64,000 bases of DNA from an uncultured Bacteroidales bacterium (GTDB lineage: Bacteria > Bacteroidota > Bacteroidia > Bacteroidales > Bacteroidaceae). The position numbers and the translations under genes are program-made. This document shows, in pieces, positions 24,533 through 34,219 of this stretch. The notes under the pieces are model-generated. The model worked only from the letters and a program-made list of their open reading frames with translations. It was not told where the DNA came from and ran no database searches. Position 1 is the stretch's first letter; every line of letters starts with the position of its first letter. The DNA lies in assembly GCA_945833885.1 (NCBI GenBank), contig CAMAFY010000009.1:1-64000 (forward strand), written 5' to 3'.

Positions 24533-27241
24533 TCAATTAGGGATGTTTGGCGTGGGAAGAAGGCGGTCGGTAGTGCTTTCGTTGAAGTGACGGCAATACA
24601 TGATGTCGTGAATCATTTCCTCAGTGATGGGCTTGATGACACCCTTGTCCTCAAGGTCCTTCATGTCTTCCGTGAACTCATCCAGCATGTCTTGCGTAAG
24701 AACGAACTTCTTGTTGCCGTAGTCGCCGATGAAATATGCGCCTGTCCGGAACCAGCCCCAGCGGTCAAAGAGGGGCAGAAGGTTGTATCCATAGAGGCGG
24801 CTTGCCTTTCTAACGTAGTTGAAAACTGCGGGAACGGAGTTGTCATACCACGAAACATTACCCTTGTTAAGGTAGTTGTATCCGCCGCTTTCCTTTGCCC
24901 AAATGCTCTCGGGATACAGTTCTTTGAGTTTCGAATACATGCCATCCTTGTTGCCGTTCTGCGCTGCGGAGACGAGTTCATACTTGTCGAAACCGTCCTG
25001 TTTCTCAACGGTGGAGCCGCCGGGGAGCTGCTCGTTCTGGCGCAGGGCTTCGAGGATGTCGGGGTAGAAGTCGTTGTACTTCTTTCCGTCCTTCTCGAGG
25101 TAGAGGCATGCATAGTTGTCGATGAGGATGATGGGGGCGAGCATATCGCCGGCACCTGCCTCGAAATAACTCAGCGAGCGTGCGGGATTTTCTCTGTAAT
25201 CATAGATGAGGCTGTCCTTTTCCTCCAAGGCGAAGGCGCGAAGTTTTGTACTATAATTGTAGGCTGAGGAACTTCCGGATACAAACTTGTACATATCGGA
25301 ACGTCTTTGGCTGTAAGGCTTGCCATTTTTGAAGGACACGGCGTAGCCATCTGCGCTGGTTACGGTCGCATGGTCGTAGAAAAGTTCGCGGACGCGCGTC
25401 CAACTGCCACGGGTATAACGGTATCCCATGTGCTGGGTGTTGTAGTATGAGAAGATGTTGTTTGAAACTTCACCCATACCGCTCCAGCAGAAATAGGGCA
25501 ACATCTGGTGTTGGTGACCCCACTCATGGGAAAGTCCCCAGATGGCATCGTCATCATTGTACATCAAAGTCTTGCAGTTCAGCACGCGTTGTTCCTGATC
25601 GTGGTGGAAACTTACGCCGAGTCCGCCCTGGAACATGTAGTAGGTATAGTTGGTATAGGCCATGGTACGGTTGCGCGGAATGCGGTTGTACTTCTCAAGA
25701 CCCAGGTGACGATGCTCCCAAGCAACAAGTGAATCGAGGACATTCATGAACTGACGGTAGCCCAGACTCTTGCCGTCGCTGGCAAGACAGTACTTGGAAA
25801 GGCCCTCGCTGGTCCATACGGAGTGTACCTTCTTTCCGAGGACGTCCATACAAGTGTTCTTGGCATTCTTGCAAAGGGCTTGCATTTCCTTGTTCGTCTT
25901 GTCGGGAGAGAGGTATCCGTTGACCTGTCCGTTGATGAAATGCACCTTAATGTCGGGCATCGTTTCGCAGTTGTCGGCATAGTAACAGATGTATGCCAGG
26001 GCATCATAGTCGAAGGTATACTTGATGACGTTCAGACCATTTCGGAGAAGATAGGTGTAGTGTACGGGGTTACCACCGTCAAAATTGCCACCGTCGTGTC
26101 CCTCATACCATGCGGTACATACGAGTTGGACGCTGTAATTCTCGGGGATTCCTGATACGACGATGGCCTGTTTGCCCTTCGTAATGTTGATTCCCGTAAC
26201 GCCGGCACGCTGGTCGTAGTACTTTCCAGGGGCGTTCCAGAGGTCGGAAAGCGTGGTTACCGGAGTGTAGCATTCGTAGTCTGCCACGCGGTAGTCCGTG
26301 CTGTAACTGCCCTCGAACAACTGATTGGCAAGCGCTTTGACGAAAGGATTCTCAAGAATGTCAATGTCTTCCTTGGTGACTCCCTCACGAAGGGTGGTGT
26401 AGAGTTCGTCGCCGAAGATGGCATATTCCTCTTGTCCGAGTTTGTTGTACTGCATAAACTGCATTTCAGCGCAGGAGGCGAAGCCGCCGCCACCGCTGCT
26501 GATGATGAAGCGTACGGAAGTAATATTGTCTTTCACCTCGTCGGAGAGCACAACGCTCCGTGTTTCGTTGGTCTTTTCCCAGTCAAATTCTCCGAAAGTC
26601 TGGTAATTTGACTCGCCTTCGTGCTTGATAAGGACCTCAACGTCGCCGAAACATCCGTTCAAACCACCGTCCTGGCGGGGAACATAGTTGATGAAATCGA
26701 TGGTGGTGGCGTCAAAATTGTAGGTAATCGTGACGGGTGACGATGCACTTACGCCACCGGCGTAGGAAGAATGCCAAAGGGTTGAGGTGTCTTCGTCGTA
26801 GGAACGCTCAACGCCTTCCCCGCTTTGGAAACTGCTGGCTTGGGCCGATTTGGGGACGAGGCGGATGTCTGTGGGGGCTTCCTCCACAGATTCGTCGCGC
26901 GACTGCGTGATGGTCATCACCTGTTTTACGCCGATTTCATCATTGTTGAACAGAATGCTGGCCGTGCGTTCGGAGTCATAATAGTTCTGTTCTACGTGTA
27001 CATACACTGCCGTTCCGCGCTGTACAACCTGCAACCATTCGGCATCGGTGGTGACGGTATACGGAATATTGGCTTGGATATTATAGCAAAGTGTACGCTC
27101 TTGATAGTTTAATTGAGGGTTGTGGGGCACGAGAATTACAGGAATATCAGCCTGCCCGGGAGCCGCAACATAGGCATTTCCGACGGTGCAGCAGGCGATG
27201 CTCAGAAGGAAAGTTGCGAGCGATTTGTATAGGGTTTTCAT
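24533..27241 (-). CDS. M60-family (enhancin-like) metallopeptidase with BACON and discoidin domains
   Basis: A secreted or surface zinc peptidase; M60 enzymes of gut bacteria cleave mucins and O-glycoproteins. Order: signal peptide (MKTLYKSLATFLLSIACC), BACON-like domain (~35-110: ANIPYTVTTDAEWLQVV), discoidin/F5-8C-type domain (~125-265), and the peptidase domain with LSHEWGHQHQ (~567, HExxH in its HEWGH form) and a downstream metal-ligand Glu in GMGEVSNN. The 902-residue length is usual for the group. No T9SS tail is visible. Array 8 lies in its upstream region. Cotranscribed with the GT2 that follows. Confidence 0.92.
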   Translation of the reverse strand: MKTLYKSLATFLLSIACCTVGNAYVAAPGQADIPVILVPHNPQLNYQERTLCYNIQANIPYTVTTDAEWLQVVQRGTAVYVHVEQNYYDSERTASILFNNDEIGVKQVMTITQSRDESVEEAPTDIRLVPKSAQASSFQSGEGVERSYDEDTSTLWHSSYAGGVSASSPVTITYNFDATTIDFINYVPRQDGGLNGCFGDVEVLIKHEGESNYQTFGEFDWEKTNETRSVVLSDEVKDNITSVRFIISSGGGGFASCAEMQFMQYNKLGQEEYAIFGDELYTTLREGVTKEDIDILENPFVKALANQLFEGSYSTDYRVADYECYTPVTTLSDLWNAPGKYYDQRAGVTGINITKGKQAIVVSGIPENYSVQLVCTAWYEGHDGGNFDGGNPVHYTYLLRNGLNVIKYTFDYDALAYICYYADNCETMPDIKVHFINGQVNGYLSPDKTNKEMQALCKNAKNTCMDVLGKKVHSVWTSEGLSKYCLASDGKSLGYRQFMNVLDSLVAWEHRHLGLEKYNRIPRNRTMAYTNYTYYMFQGGLGVSFHHDQEQRVLNCKTLMYNDDDAIWGLSHEWGHQHQMLPYFCWSGMGEVSNNIFSYYNTQHMGYRYTRGSWTRVRELFYDHATVTSADGYAVSFKNGKPYSQRRSDMYKFVSGSSSAYNYSTKLRAFALEEKDSLIYDYRENPARSLSYFEAGAGDMLAPIILIDNYACLYLEKDGKKYNDFYPDILEALRQNEQLPGGSTVEKQDGFDKYELVSAAQNGNKDGMYSKLKELYPESIWAKESGGYNYLNKGNVSWYDNSVPAVFNYVRKASRLYGYNLLPLFDRWGWFRTGAYFIGDYGNKKFVLTQDMLDEFTEDMKDLEDKGVIKPITEEMIHDIMYCRHFNESTTDRLLPTPNIPN

Positions 27242-27412
27242 AGAATGTTTCTGTCCTTATTGTATTGTGGTAAACGTTGAACTGTGTTCCTCGTCTTCAT
27301 GCCATGGCATAGTGGAAACGGATATCTGATGTTTCCTCTCTGTTCATTGGGTGTTCAGGTGGTTTTTATAAATTACCGCAGTAAATAACGGTGTATTTTA
27401 GTCAGTGACGTT

Positions 27413-27586
27413 TTGCCTGTTTCTTGCTAACACACGCTTGTTCTACAGGGAATACTTGCTTGTTTTGCAGGTAATACACGCTTGTTCTACATGTGATGCG
27501 TGCCTTATTTGTAGACGATATATGCCTGTCTTACAGGTGATGTTTTGCTGTTTTACAGGTGAAGCCTTGCTGTCTTAACGTCAATT
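27413..27586. repeat. 22-bp-period tandem array 8 (8 units)
   Basis: Unit starts at 27413, 27435, 27457, 27479, 27501, 27523, 27545 and 27567, exactly 22 bp apart. Core TGC(T/C)TGTTTTACAGGTGA. Private core. It lies between the LRR gene end and the M60 gene start. The rest of 27242-27679 shows nothing I can assign. Confidence 0.94.
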
Positions 27587-27679
27587 TCCGGTCAAAACAG
27601 ATTTGGCGTCTGGAAAATGCTGTTTATAAATCCACCTTTACGGGAATGTTTTTAGAGAATGGGCATGAAGAGATCGGAA

Positions 27680-29116
27680 TTATCGGATGACCTTCTTTGA
27701 ACCGATGATGTAAATACCCTTTGCTGAGGTGTTGGAAGTGCGGCGTCCCTGGAGGTCGTATACCGTGGTATCGTTGCTGTTTTCAGCATCCATGATGATT
27801 TCCTCAATGCCTTCGGCTGTGGGGTCAAGCACTGCGAAGTGTGAAGTCTTGACCTCGAGGTCGGGATATACGCTATCCGTCATTCTGATGTACAGTTCGG
27901 GGAATTCCTTTAATACGGTGATTTTACCGCTGACAAAACTATAATCGAGCGTTTTGTTTGTTGCCGATGCCTTTTCCAGCACCTTTTCGCCTTCTGGAGT
28001 TACGCTGATTACCTCAAATACTACGCTGGTGGAACCCGAGCCTGCCACGTGTTCGCTCAGGTCGAGTTGGTACTGTGCGTCGCCACGGTTGGAATAATCG
28101 GGGTTCATCTTCAGCCAGGGCAGCCACTTGGAGTTCCATGAGCCTTCGTTAAGGTTGAGTCCGGAGATGTCGAACTGCGCCTGATTGCTATAATCGAAGT
28201 AGACAGACGGAATATAACTCTTGCGGGGGAGGCTGGCAAATGTCAGTGCATTCTCGCTGCAATCATAGACTTGCAGTTTGCTTTTCGTGGGAAGCGTCAC
28301 CTTGGATACGGCATTCCGTGCCAGTGTCAGCGTATTGATTTCCGTAGAAGCCGAGATGTCGAGTGTCTCAAGATTGTTGTCGTCAACGAGAAGTTGCTGC
28401 AGTTCGGGCAGACCGTCTGTGGGCATTGTAATGCGTTCCAGGTTGTTTCCGCGTGCGTCAAGGAGCGAAATGTTCCCAGGAGCCGAAAGTGAGAGGGTCT
28501 TCAGGTTGTTCTCCGCCACAAGAAGTGCGTCGAGATTCGTGTCCTTTGTCAGCGTCAGCGAGTTGTAGTTCAACCCTGTGAGGTTCAGATAGCGAAGGTT
28601 TGCCGTACCATATATAAAAGATGTGGCTGTAAGAGGGTTGTTGCTGAGGTCGAGAGTCTCGATAAGAGGGTTCTTAGTTGAGTTGAGTGTGATGGCGGTC
28701 AACTGATTATTGGCCAGATTAAGGTCGCGCAATTCTGCCATGTTTCCCACGTTGATGGTGGTGATGGCGTTGTCCTGCAGATAAAGGCTCCGAAGTTCCG
28801 AAGCGTTGGTAAGGTCAACGTTGGTGATGCCGGCGTCAGTTGCCGCAAGCATCTTCCATCCTCTTTCTGCCGTTATGACGACCTTTTCGCCCTTTACCGT
28901 GCCGGTGATTTCCATGACACCGCCGTTTGAGGTGCTGGTGTACGGAACTTCCTCACCATCGCCCCAGTTTACTGTCACTCCAACCCTTGTGGCATTCACA
29001 AGAATGGTCATGGTCTTCCCTACCTCAAGATTGGTGGTCAGGGTGACCTTCTGTTCCTCAGCCGACGCCGTCAGTACGGAGAATAGCGCCAAAGCCGATA
29101 GTAGATTTTTTTTCAT
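27680..29116 (-). CDS. Leucine-rich-repeat surface protein with T9SS-type C-terminal tail
   Basis: 478 residues. Signal peptide (MKKNLLSALALFSVLTASA), an N-terminal beta domain with VNWGDGEEVPYTS, then about ten LRRs of the short bacterial type (NLANNQLTAITLNSTKN, SLYLQDNAITTINVGN). A linker domain follows, and the end reads VYDLQGRRTSN then GIYIIGSKKVIR. That ending is the type A sorting signal used by the type IX system to export and anchor proteins. Probably an adhesin or binding protein; ligand unknown. Array 9 sits directly upstream of its start. Confidence 0.88.
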   Translation of the reverse strand: MKKNLLSALALFSVLTASAEEQKVTLTTNLEVGKTMTILVNATRVGVTVNWGDGEEVPYTSTSNGGVMEITGTVKGEKVVITAERGWKMLAATDAGITNVDLTNASELRSLYLQDNAITTINVGNMAELRDLNLANNQLTAITLNSTKNPLIETLDLSNNPLTATSFIYGTANLRYLNLTGLNYNSLTLTKDTNLDALLVAENNLKTLSLSAPGNISLLDARGNNLERITMPTDGLPELQQLLVDDNNLETLDISASTEINTLTLARNAVSKVTLPTKSKLQVYDCSENALTFASLPRKSYIPSVYFDYSNQAQFDISGLNLNEGSWNSKWLPWLKMNPDYSNRGDAQYQLDLSEHVAGSGSTSVVFEVISVTPEGEKVLEKASATNKTLDYSFVSGKITVLKEFPELYIRMTDSVYPDLEVKTSHFAVLDPTAEGIEEIIMDAENSNDTTVYDLQGRRTSNTSAKGIYIIGSKKVIR

Positions 29117-29152
29117 ATATCAATTTTTTTCATCGTGATTTTTTTGTCATTT

Positions 29153-29345
29153 ATGCCGATGTTCGGAATCTTTTATACCGATGTATAGAGTCTTTATGCC
29201 GATGTCCGGAATCTTTTTATACCGATGTATAGAGTCTTTATGCCGATGTTCGGAATCTTTTTATACCGATGCACGGAGTCTTTATGCCGATGTTCGGAAT
29301 CTTTATACTGATGTGTAGAGTCTTATTATGTCGATGTGCGGAACT
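29153..29345. repeat. Tandem array 9: alternating units, 44-bp higher-order period (9 units)
   Basis: CGATG cores at 29157, 29179, 29200, 29223, 29244, 29267, 29288, 29309 and 29332 (mean step 21.9). Units alternate between GCCGATGTTCGGAATC and ACCGATGTATAGAGTC, so the array grew in two-unit blocks of about 44 bp. It lies immediately upstream of the LRR gene. Confidence 0.92.
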
Positions 29346-29428
29346 GTGCTAATCCGCAGTCCGCATCCCATTCCTTCGATGTCTGCGATTCGGGAGAGGT
29401 CTTTCCGAAGTCTTCCGGCTGTCGCCCG

Positions 29429-30451
29429 TCAATAGTATTCCTGTCCCTTTGTCCATTTTTTCCACCGTTTCCGCATGGCCTTGGTGATATATCCCCATTG
29501 CCCGTGGCAGATGTTGATGAAAAGTTCTTCGAACGATCGGAAAACCTTCACCCATGGGTGGCCCCATGCCATGATTCTGTAGACATTCTTGCGGTATTCC
29601 TCAAACTCCTTGTGCTCCATGCCCGGTTCTCCCGTTGGCGGATGTTGCAGCGGGAAGTCCATTTCGTGACGTCCCATGGTGAAGATGCGGCGGTATCCGC
29701 GCGGAAGTTGGCGGATGCTGCCGGAAAAGTGGACGGAATTGTCGCTGACGCCAAGGTTACTGATTTGGTTGGACGTAGGAACGATGGCGAACCAGTCGTT
29801 GCGCCACATCAGGCTGCAGAAGATGGTTTCGTAATATGCCTTTCCCGATGCCCGGTGGGCGCGTGCCATCTGTATGAAATCATCGCGGAGCCGGTATTTG
29901 CGGATGTAGTTCTCCAGCCGTTTTACCTCCGTTTCATCGTCAAGCCATCGGTAGTTCTCGTCCCATTGGTCGATGACCCTCCGCCACGATGCCCATCCCC
30001 AGATGCTGAAGTTGCGGGTGAAGACGTAGGATGCTCCACCGGCATGGGTGAATTCCTCGGTGTTGAAACCGGTGATCATGCAAACTTTGGGATCGTTTTC
30101 GTAGCGGTCGAGCATTTCCTTGCAGAATTTGAAGAAGGAAATGGTGGGAACGTCGTCGTCTTCCATGACGATGCATTTGTCGACAATCGAGAATGCCCAC
30201 TTCTGTGCCAGGAAGTTCGAGGGGTCGCATCCGCGGTTTTCGGTCTGATAGTTGCGGTAAACCTTGCAGGGCCAGTCGATGTTTTCCGCTATTTTCCTGC
30301 AGGCTTCGATGCCCGGCATATCGCGTTCTCCGCGCGGACCGTCCTGATACAGGAGCAGTTGTGCGGGTTGTGCCTTCCGAAGTTCCGCCCACAGGCGTTC
30401 GAAAGATTCGGGTCTGTTGAAGAACAGGATGAGGACGGCAACGTCAATCAT
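29429..30451 (-). CDS. Glycosyltransferase, GNT-I-like
   Basis: A cytoplasmic nucleotide-sugar transferase, likely for surface polysaccharide. VAVLILFFNRPESFERLWAEL is the typical start of this group; QDGPRGERD and MEDDDVPTISFFKFC (acidic metal/donor site, ~115) follow. WGWASWRRVIDQWDENY is a strongly conserved acceptor-side motif of these HlpA/GNT-I-like enzymes. 340 residues. Donor and acceptor cannot be read from sequence. It stands apart from other polysaccharide genes in the window. Confidence 0.85.
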   Translation of the reverse strand: MIDVAVLILFFNRPESFERLWAELRKAQPAQLLLYQDGPRGERDMPGIEACRKIAENIDWPCKVYRNYQTENRGCDPSNFLAQKWAFSIVDKCIVMEDDDVPTISFFKFCKEMLDRYENDPKVCMITGFNTEEFTHAGGASYVFTRNFSIWGWASWRRVIDQWDENYRWLDDETEVKRLENYIRKYRLRDDFIQMARAHRASGKAYYETIFCSLMWRNDWFAIVPTSNQISNLGVSDNSVHFSGSIRQLPRGYRRIFTMGRHEMDFPLQHPPTGEPGMEHKEFEEYRKNVYRIMAWGHPWVKVFRSFEELFINICHGQWGYITKAMRKRWKKWTKGQEYY

Positions 30452-30801
30452 GGTGTCTTTTTGTGTATGGCAATGGCCTTTTTGGGGTATTTCCCGTGTA
30501 GCGTCAAAGGGACAGTGCCGTATGGCAGGCTGCCCCTATGGGTATGGGATATGTTGGAGAATGGACTGCCGGGAGGTCCGGTGCCGATGTCGGCATGGGC
30601 ATTCACGGCAGACGGGGTAAACCTTCATGGTATGTTGCTGGGAGAATTTCCGGGGATGGGGCAGGGGAATGTTGGTGGTTTTCCGTTTTGAAAAACGCTG
30701 TACGCCGCCTGTGAAATCATGATTGACAGGGTAGGGAGCAATGCTTCCCCCACACCTGCCCGCAGTCCGCAAGTCCGTTCTCCGATGCTTTGGGCACGGT
30801 A
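30452..30801. other. Intergenic region, nothing recognised
   Basis: 350 nt between the flotillin 3' end and the glycosyltransferase start on the minus strand. I see no convincing gene, array or strong terminator. Confidence 0.4.
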
Positions 30802-32172
30802 CTATTCCTCAACGGGAGCGGGAGTGTCGTCCTTTTTCTTTCCAAGATACTCGGGAAGGCTCATGCCGGCCTGGTCGAAGAGGTCGGAAAGAGGGGGAAC
30901 AGCCTTCATAAGTCCGCTGACGAACTGTGCGGTCGACGTCTTTCCGTCGGCGGTTCCTCCGCCGGCGCCATCCCAAACCGTCACCTTGTCGATGTTGATG
31001 CCCTTGATGGCCTCCACCTGGGTCTTGACGAGTTCGGGGAGTTTTTCAAGCAACAGCAGGGTATAAGCCTTGGTGGCATCGCCTCCGGCAGCCTGTATCA
31101 TCTTGTCGTATCCCTGTGCCTGTTTGGTAAGAATTTCGTAGAGTCCCTTGGCTTCTGCCTCCATTTTTGCGAAGATTGCGTCGGCTTCACCCTTGGCATT
31201 CACGCGTTTCTGTTCGGCTTCTGCCTCTGCTTCGATGACGAGACGCTGCTTTTCCACTTCCTGAGCCACGATGACGTTCGCCTTTTGGCTGGCCCTTTCG
31301 CGTTCGGCACGGGCAAGTTCGGCCTGTTGTTCGGCAGAATAGGCCTCTTCCAGCGCTTTTGCCTGTGCCACCTTCTCTGCTGCTACGGCACGACGCTGGG
31401 CTTCGGCCTCGCGTTCGCGGCGTTCGGCGTCGGAATTGGCAATGGCCACCTTCGCTTCGTTCTCACCTGCCACGGCTGCAGCATTGGCCGCTGAGGTGCG
31501 GATACGGGTTTCGCGTTGGGCTTCGGCGCGTCCGATCTCACCGATTTTCTCCTGCTCCGCCACTTTCACCTTGGCTGCGTTGATGGCGGTTGCCGCGGCT
31601 TCCTGTCCGAGAGCCTCGATGTATCCGCTCTCGTCCTTGATGTCGGTGACGTTGACGTTGATGAGTTTCAGGCCGACCTTCTTCAATTCTATCTCAACAT
31701 TCTTCATAATGTTCTCCTGAAACTTGTCACGGTCGCTGTTAAGTTCCTCAATACTCATGGAGGCTATCACAAGACGGAGTTGGCCGAACAGGATATCGCG
31801 TGCCATATCCTGGATTTCGTTGGGCGTAAGTCCGAGCAATCGTTCGGCGGCGTTGTTCATCGAGTCGCCTTCTGTGCTGATACCTACGGTAAATCGGCAA
31901 GGAACGTCCACGCGGATGTTCTGTCTTGAAAGCGCATTCGTGAGGTTTGCCTCGATGGATATGGGACGCAGGCTCAGATAAGCGTAGTCTTGGATGATGG
32001 GCCATACGAAAGTTCCGCCGCCATGTACGCATTTGGCGCTACCGCCATTGGCAGTGGTACCGTAGATGACGAGGATTTTGTCGGAGGGGCAACGGCGATA
32101 ACGGTTCAAGAGTGCCGCTGCAATGATGACCGCCACGATGATGGCGACAACGGGAAGAAGTGCAATAGACAT
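30802..32172 (-). CDS. Flotillin-like SPFH-domain membrane protein
   Basis: A scaffold protein of membrane microdomains. One N-terminal membrane segment (VVAIIVAVIIAAALLNRYRR), SPFH/band-7 domain (~30-200: PSDKILVIYG, VDVPCRFTVGISTEG), then a long Ala/Glu-rich coiled coil (~205-350, many AEAE and EAQRR stretches) and a C-terminal flotillin segment (LLLEKLPELVKTQVEAIKG). 456 residues. An NfeD-like gene lies 223 nt upstream on the same strand, the usual partner arrangement (as yuaF-floT). Confidence 0.93.
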   Translation of the reverse strand: MSIALLPVVAIIVAVIIAAALLNRYRRCPSDKILVIYGTTANGGSAKCVHGGGTFVWPIIQDYAYLSLRPISIEANLTNALSRQNIRVDVPCRFTVGISTEGDSMNNAAERLLGLTPNEIQDMARDILFGQLRLVIASMSIEELNSDRDKFQENIMKNVEIELKKVGLKLINVNVTDIKDESGYIEALGQEAAATAINAAKVKVAEQEKIGEIGRAEAQRETRIRTSAANAAAVAGENEAKVAIANSDAERREREAEAQRRAVAAEKVAQAKALEEAYSAEQQAELARAERERASQKANVIVAQEVEKQRLVIEAEAEAEQKRVNAKGEADAIFAKMEAEAKGLYEILTKQAQGYDKMIQAAGGDATKAYTLLLLEKLPELVKTQVEAIKGINIDKVTVWDGAGGGTADGKTSTAQFVSGLMKAVPPLSDLFDQAGMSLPEYLGKKKDDTPAPVEE

Positions 32173-32395
32173 GTTTTTCTGGTGATTTTTTGTGGGTAAA
32201 CAAGGGGATGTGGGTGTGCTTTGCGGCCTTCCGGATGTCCCCGGCGCGCTTTCCGGCAGGCGTTTTACCTGATGTCCGGTGGAAAACTCCCTTTTCCGGT
32301 CTCGCGTTTTCCGGGTGCGAGGGGCGCAAAGTCCCGAATGGAAGCCCCGTTCCGTGGGGCGATGTCGTGTGATGTCCGCCGCAAGTGACGGGGAA

Positions 32396-32962
32396 TCATT
32401 GGCAGCGTTCTACGAAAACCGTGGATTCGTCGATGGCACGGACCACCTTGATGGTGGCACCCGTTTCGATGGCTTCATCGCTGTAGGCCTGCAGTTCGTG
32501 CATGGAACCGTGGAAACTGACGTTTACCTTTCCGGCACTTTGGGCACCGGGGATGCGGAGATAGACGTTGCCAACGCTGCCGATGATCTTTGCGGTGGAG
32601 AAAGATCCGTCGTAGGAAAGCCGGAGAACCTGGCGGAGAAGGAAGGCGATGAGGAACATGAACACCACGCCCACGGCAAAAGCCATAAGGGCCACGATGA
32701 TTTTGTTCTCGAAAATGGGATAGAAAATGGCGCCTGTCCATCCGAAACCGAGGAGGAAACAGATGATGGTCTTGAAGGAAACCAGGTTCATTCCGTCGAC
32801 ATCGAAGTCCACATCGCCGCCGGAAAAGTCGGAATCAGTGTCAAATCCGATGAGAAGCATGATGCCTTGTATGACAAAGATGAGGCTGCTCACTCCGGCT
32901 ATTGTCCAATAAATGGCAAGTACTACCGGTGCGTTTTCGTAAAAGTTTGTAATGTTTTCCAT
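32396..32962 (-). CDS. NfeD-like membrane protein, flotillin partner
   Basis: 188 residues. Several membrane helices (VLAIYWTIAGVSSLIFVI, TIICFLLGFGWTGAIFY, IIVALMAFAVGVVFMFL), then a C-terminal OB-fold-like domain (AKIIGSVGNVYLRIPGAQS, GKVNVSFHGSMHEL). A short acidic loop (DTDSDFSGGDVDFDVDG) follows the first helix. Layout and position upstream of a flotillin gene match NfeD/YuaF/YqiJ proteins, which work with flotillins. The exact role is unknown. Confidence 0.82.
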   Translation of the reverse strand: MENITNFYENAPVVLAIYWTIAGVSSLIFVIQGIMLLIGFDTDSDFSGGDVDFDVDGMNLVSFKTIICFLLGFGWTGAIFYPIFENKIIVALMAFAVGVVFMFLIAFLLRQVLRLSYDGSFSTAKIIGSVGNVYLRIPGAQSAGKVNVSFHGSMHELQAYSDEAIETGATIKVVRAIDESTVFVERCQ

Positions 32963-33823
32963 AGGGTTTCAAATAAGGTGGGTTCAATGAGTTGCCACCG
33001 AAAATCTTTCTTGTTGTATTGTGGGTTGTGTCTTTCCGTCTTTCGGCATCTTTTCGGCTTGAAGTCCCTGTCCGTTCAGCCAAGCAGCACGCTGCCGGTC
33101 TTTGTGTCCACAGAGATTTACATCCCGAAAACAGATTCGAAAATACGGCAAAATCTATGGAACCCACCATAAACGACGACAAGGGTAGAGCGCTGTGAGT
33201 GCCTTTTCTGGCAAGTCTGTGAGGAAAAGTCTGCAAAACTCCCCCTTGTTTTCTGTGTGTAAAGGTAAGGCGTTTTTGCGAAATGTCCAAGAAAATGCTT
33301 GAAAAAGCGTGCGTTTTCGTCTTTCAGCGACTGATTTTGATTTGGAATGTCGGTTATTGTCCGTCAGCGATTGGCTGTTGTGGTGTTGCAAGGTGTGTGG
33401 CGAAGCCCGACGACAAAACCTTCGCTGTTCATGGTTTGCGGTTCGAAAATGCGGAACGGGTGCTTGTCGTTTCCCCGTTATTGCTCCACTTTTCTGAGGG
33501 CAATGCGCCGGCGGTTGCGGGGCTGGACGGTGATGGTTGCGGAACAGGGTGCTGATGATGACGGCATTGGTCGATGCCCTGTGGCCCGATTTTGTGTCCG
33601 GAGAGTTGGAATTGCCGGACGGAAGGTGTCTGTGGTGAGGCAGGGCGTTTTGGGCATCCTGCTGATGATTAGACGTGCGATATGATGGAAACACTACATC
33701 TTCGGAGTGGAAAAATCTGTATTTCCCTGCCGATTCGCCATAATGTCCGTCTTGGTTGCCGGAGGTTTCTGTAACGGATGCCAGCCCCGTAGAAACAGGG
33801 AGCGGGGGACGCTGTGGAAAACA
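32963..33823. other. Long gene-poor region upstream of the NfeD-like gene
   Basis: Open frames exist on both strands but none has protein-like composition or a family match. I recognise no gene, RNA or transposon. It is followed by a 22-bp array at 33824. Confidence 0.4.
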
Positions 33824-33911
33824 TCCGCACTTCGCGATGAAAACCTCCGCACTTTCCGTTCCAAAGTTCAGTACTTTTTTGTGGAAAGTGCGGAGGTTTT
33901 TCGGCCGTGTT
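33824..33911. repeat. 22-bp-period tandem array 10 (4 units)
   Basis: Units at 33824, 33846, 33868 and 33890, exactly 22 bp apart. Core TCCGCACTTTCCGTTCCAAA; the third and fourth units become the reverse-complement type (GTGGAAAGTGCGGAGG), showing the quasi-palindromic character of this core. Common core type. Confidence 0.88.
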
Positions 33912-34024
33912 TCTGAAGGCGCGTTTTCCTTCTTCCGGAATATGTAGTATAAGATTAGGTTGTGTATTGTAAAATGTTGTGTAATATAATGATATGGATG
34001 GTGTGTTCAAGTTTATAAAAAGCG

Positions 34025-34076
34025 GATACCGCAAGGGCGAAACCCCGATGGTGGGGCACGGACCGCTTGCGGCATC
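34025..34076 (-). terminator. Rho-independent terminator after the epimerase gene
   Basis: On the minus strand GATGCCGCAAG pairs with CTTGCGGTATC, with an inner CCCC/GGGG hairpin, followed by CGCTTTTTAT. It is 144 nt beyond the epimerase stop. Confidence 0.75.
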
Positions 34077-34219
34077 TGCATGTATCGTTTGTGTTTGTCT
34101 GCGCGGAATTTTCCGGAATCCCGCTTTGTTGCCGGCGCATTCGCCAGGCTCCTTTCGGTGGTTCAGGCAGTGACGTCCGCCCCCCTTTGGTCAGGAAGTC
34201 CGGATTGCACGCCTGCTTA

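Noticed and set aside
33155-33694. 179-codon minus-strand open frame
   Set aside because: His/Pro/Gln-rich and patternless, no start context, no family match; it lies in a gene-poor gap.
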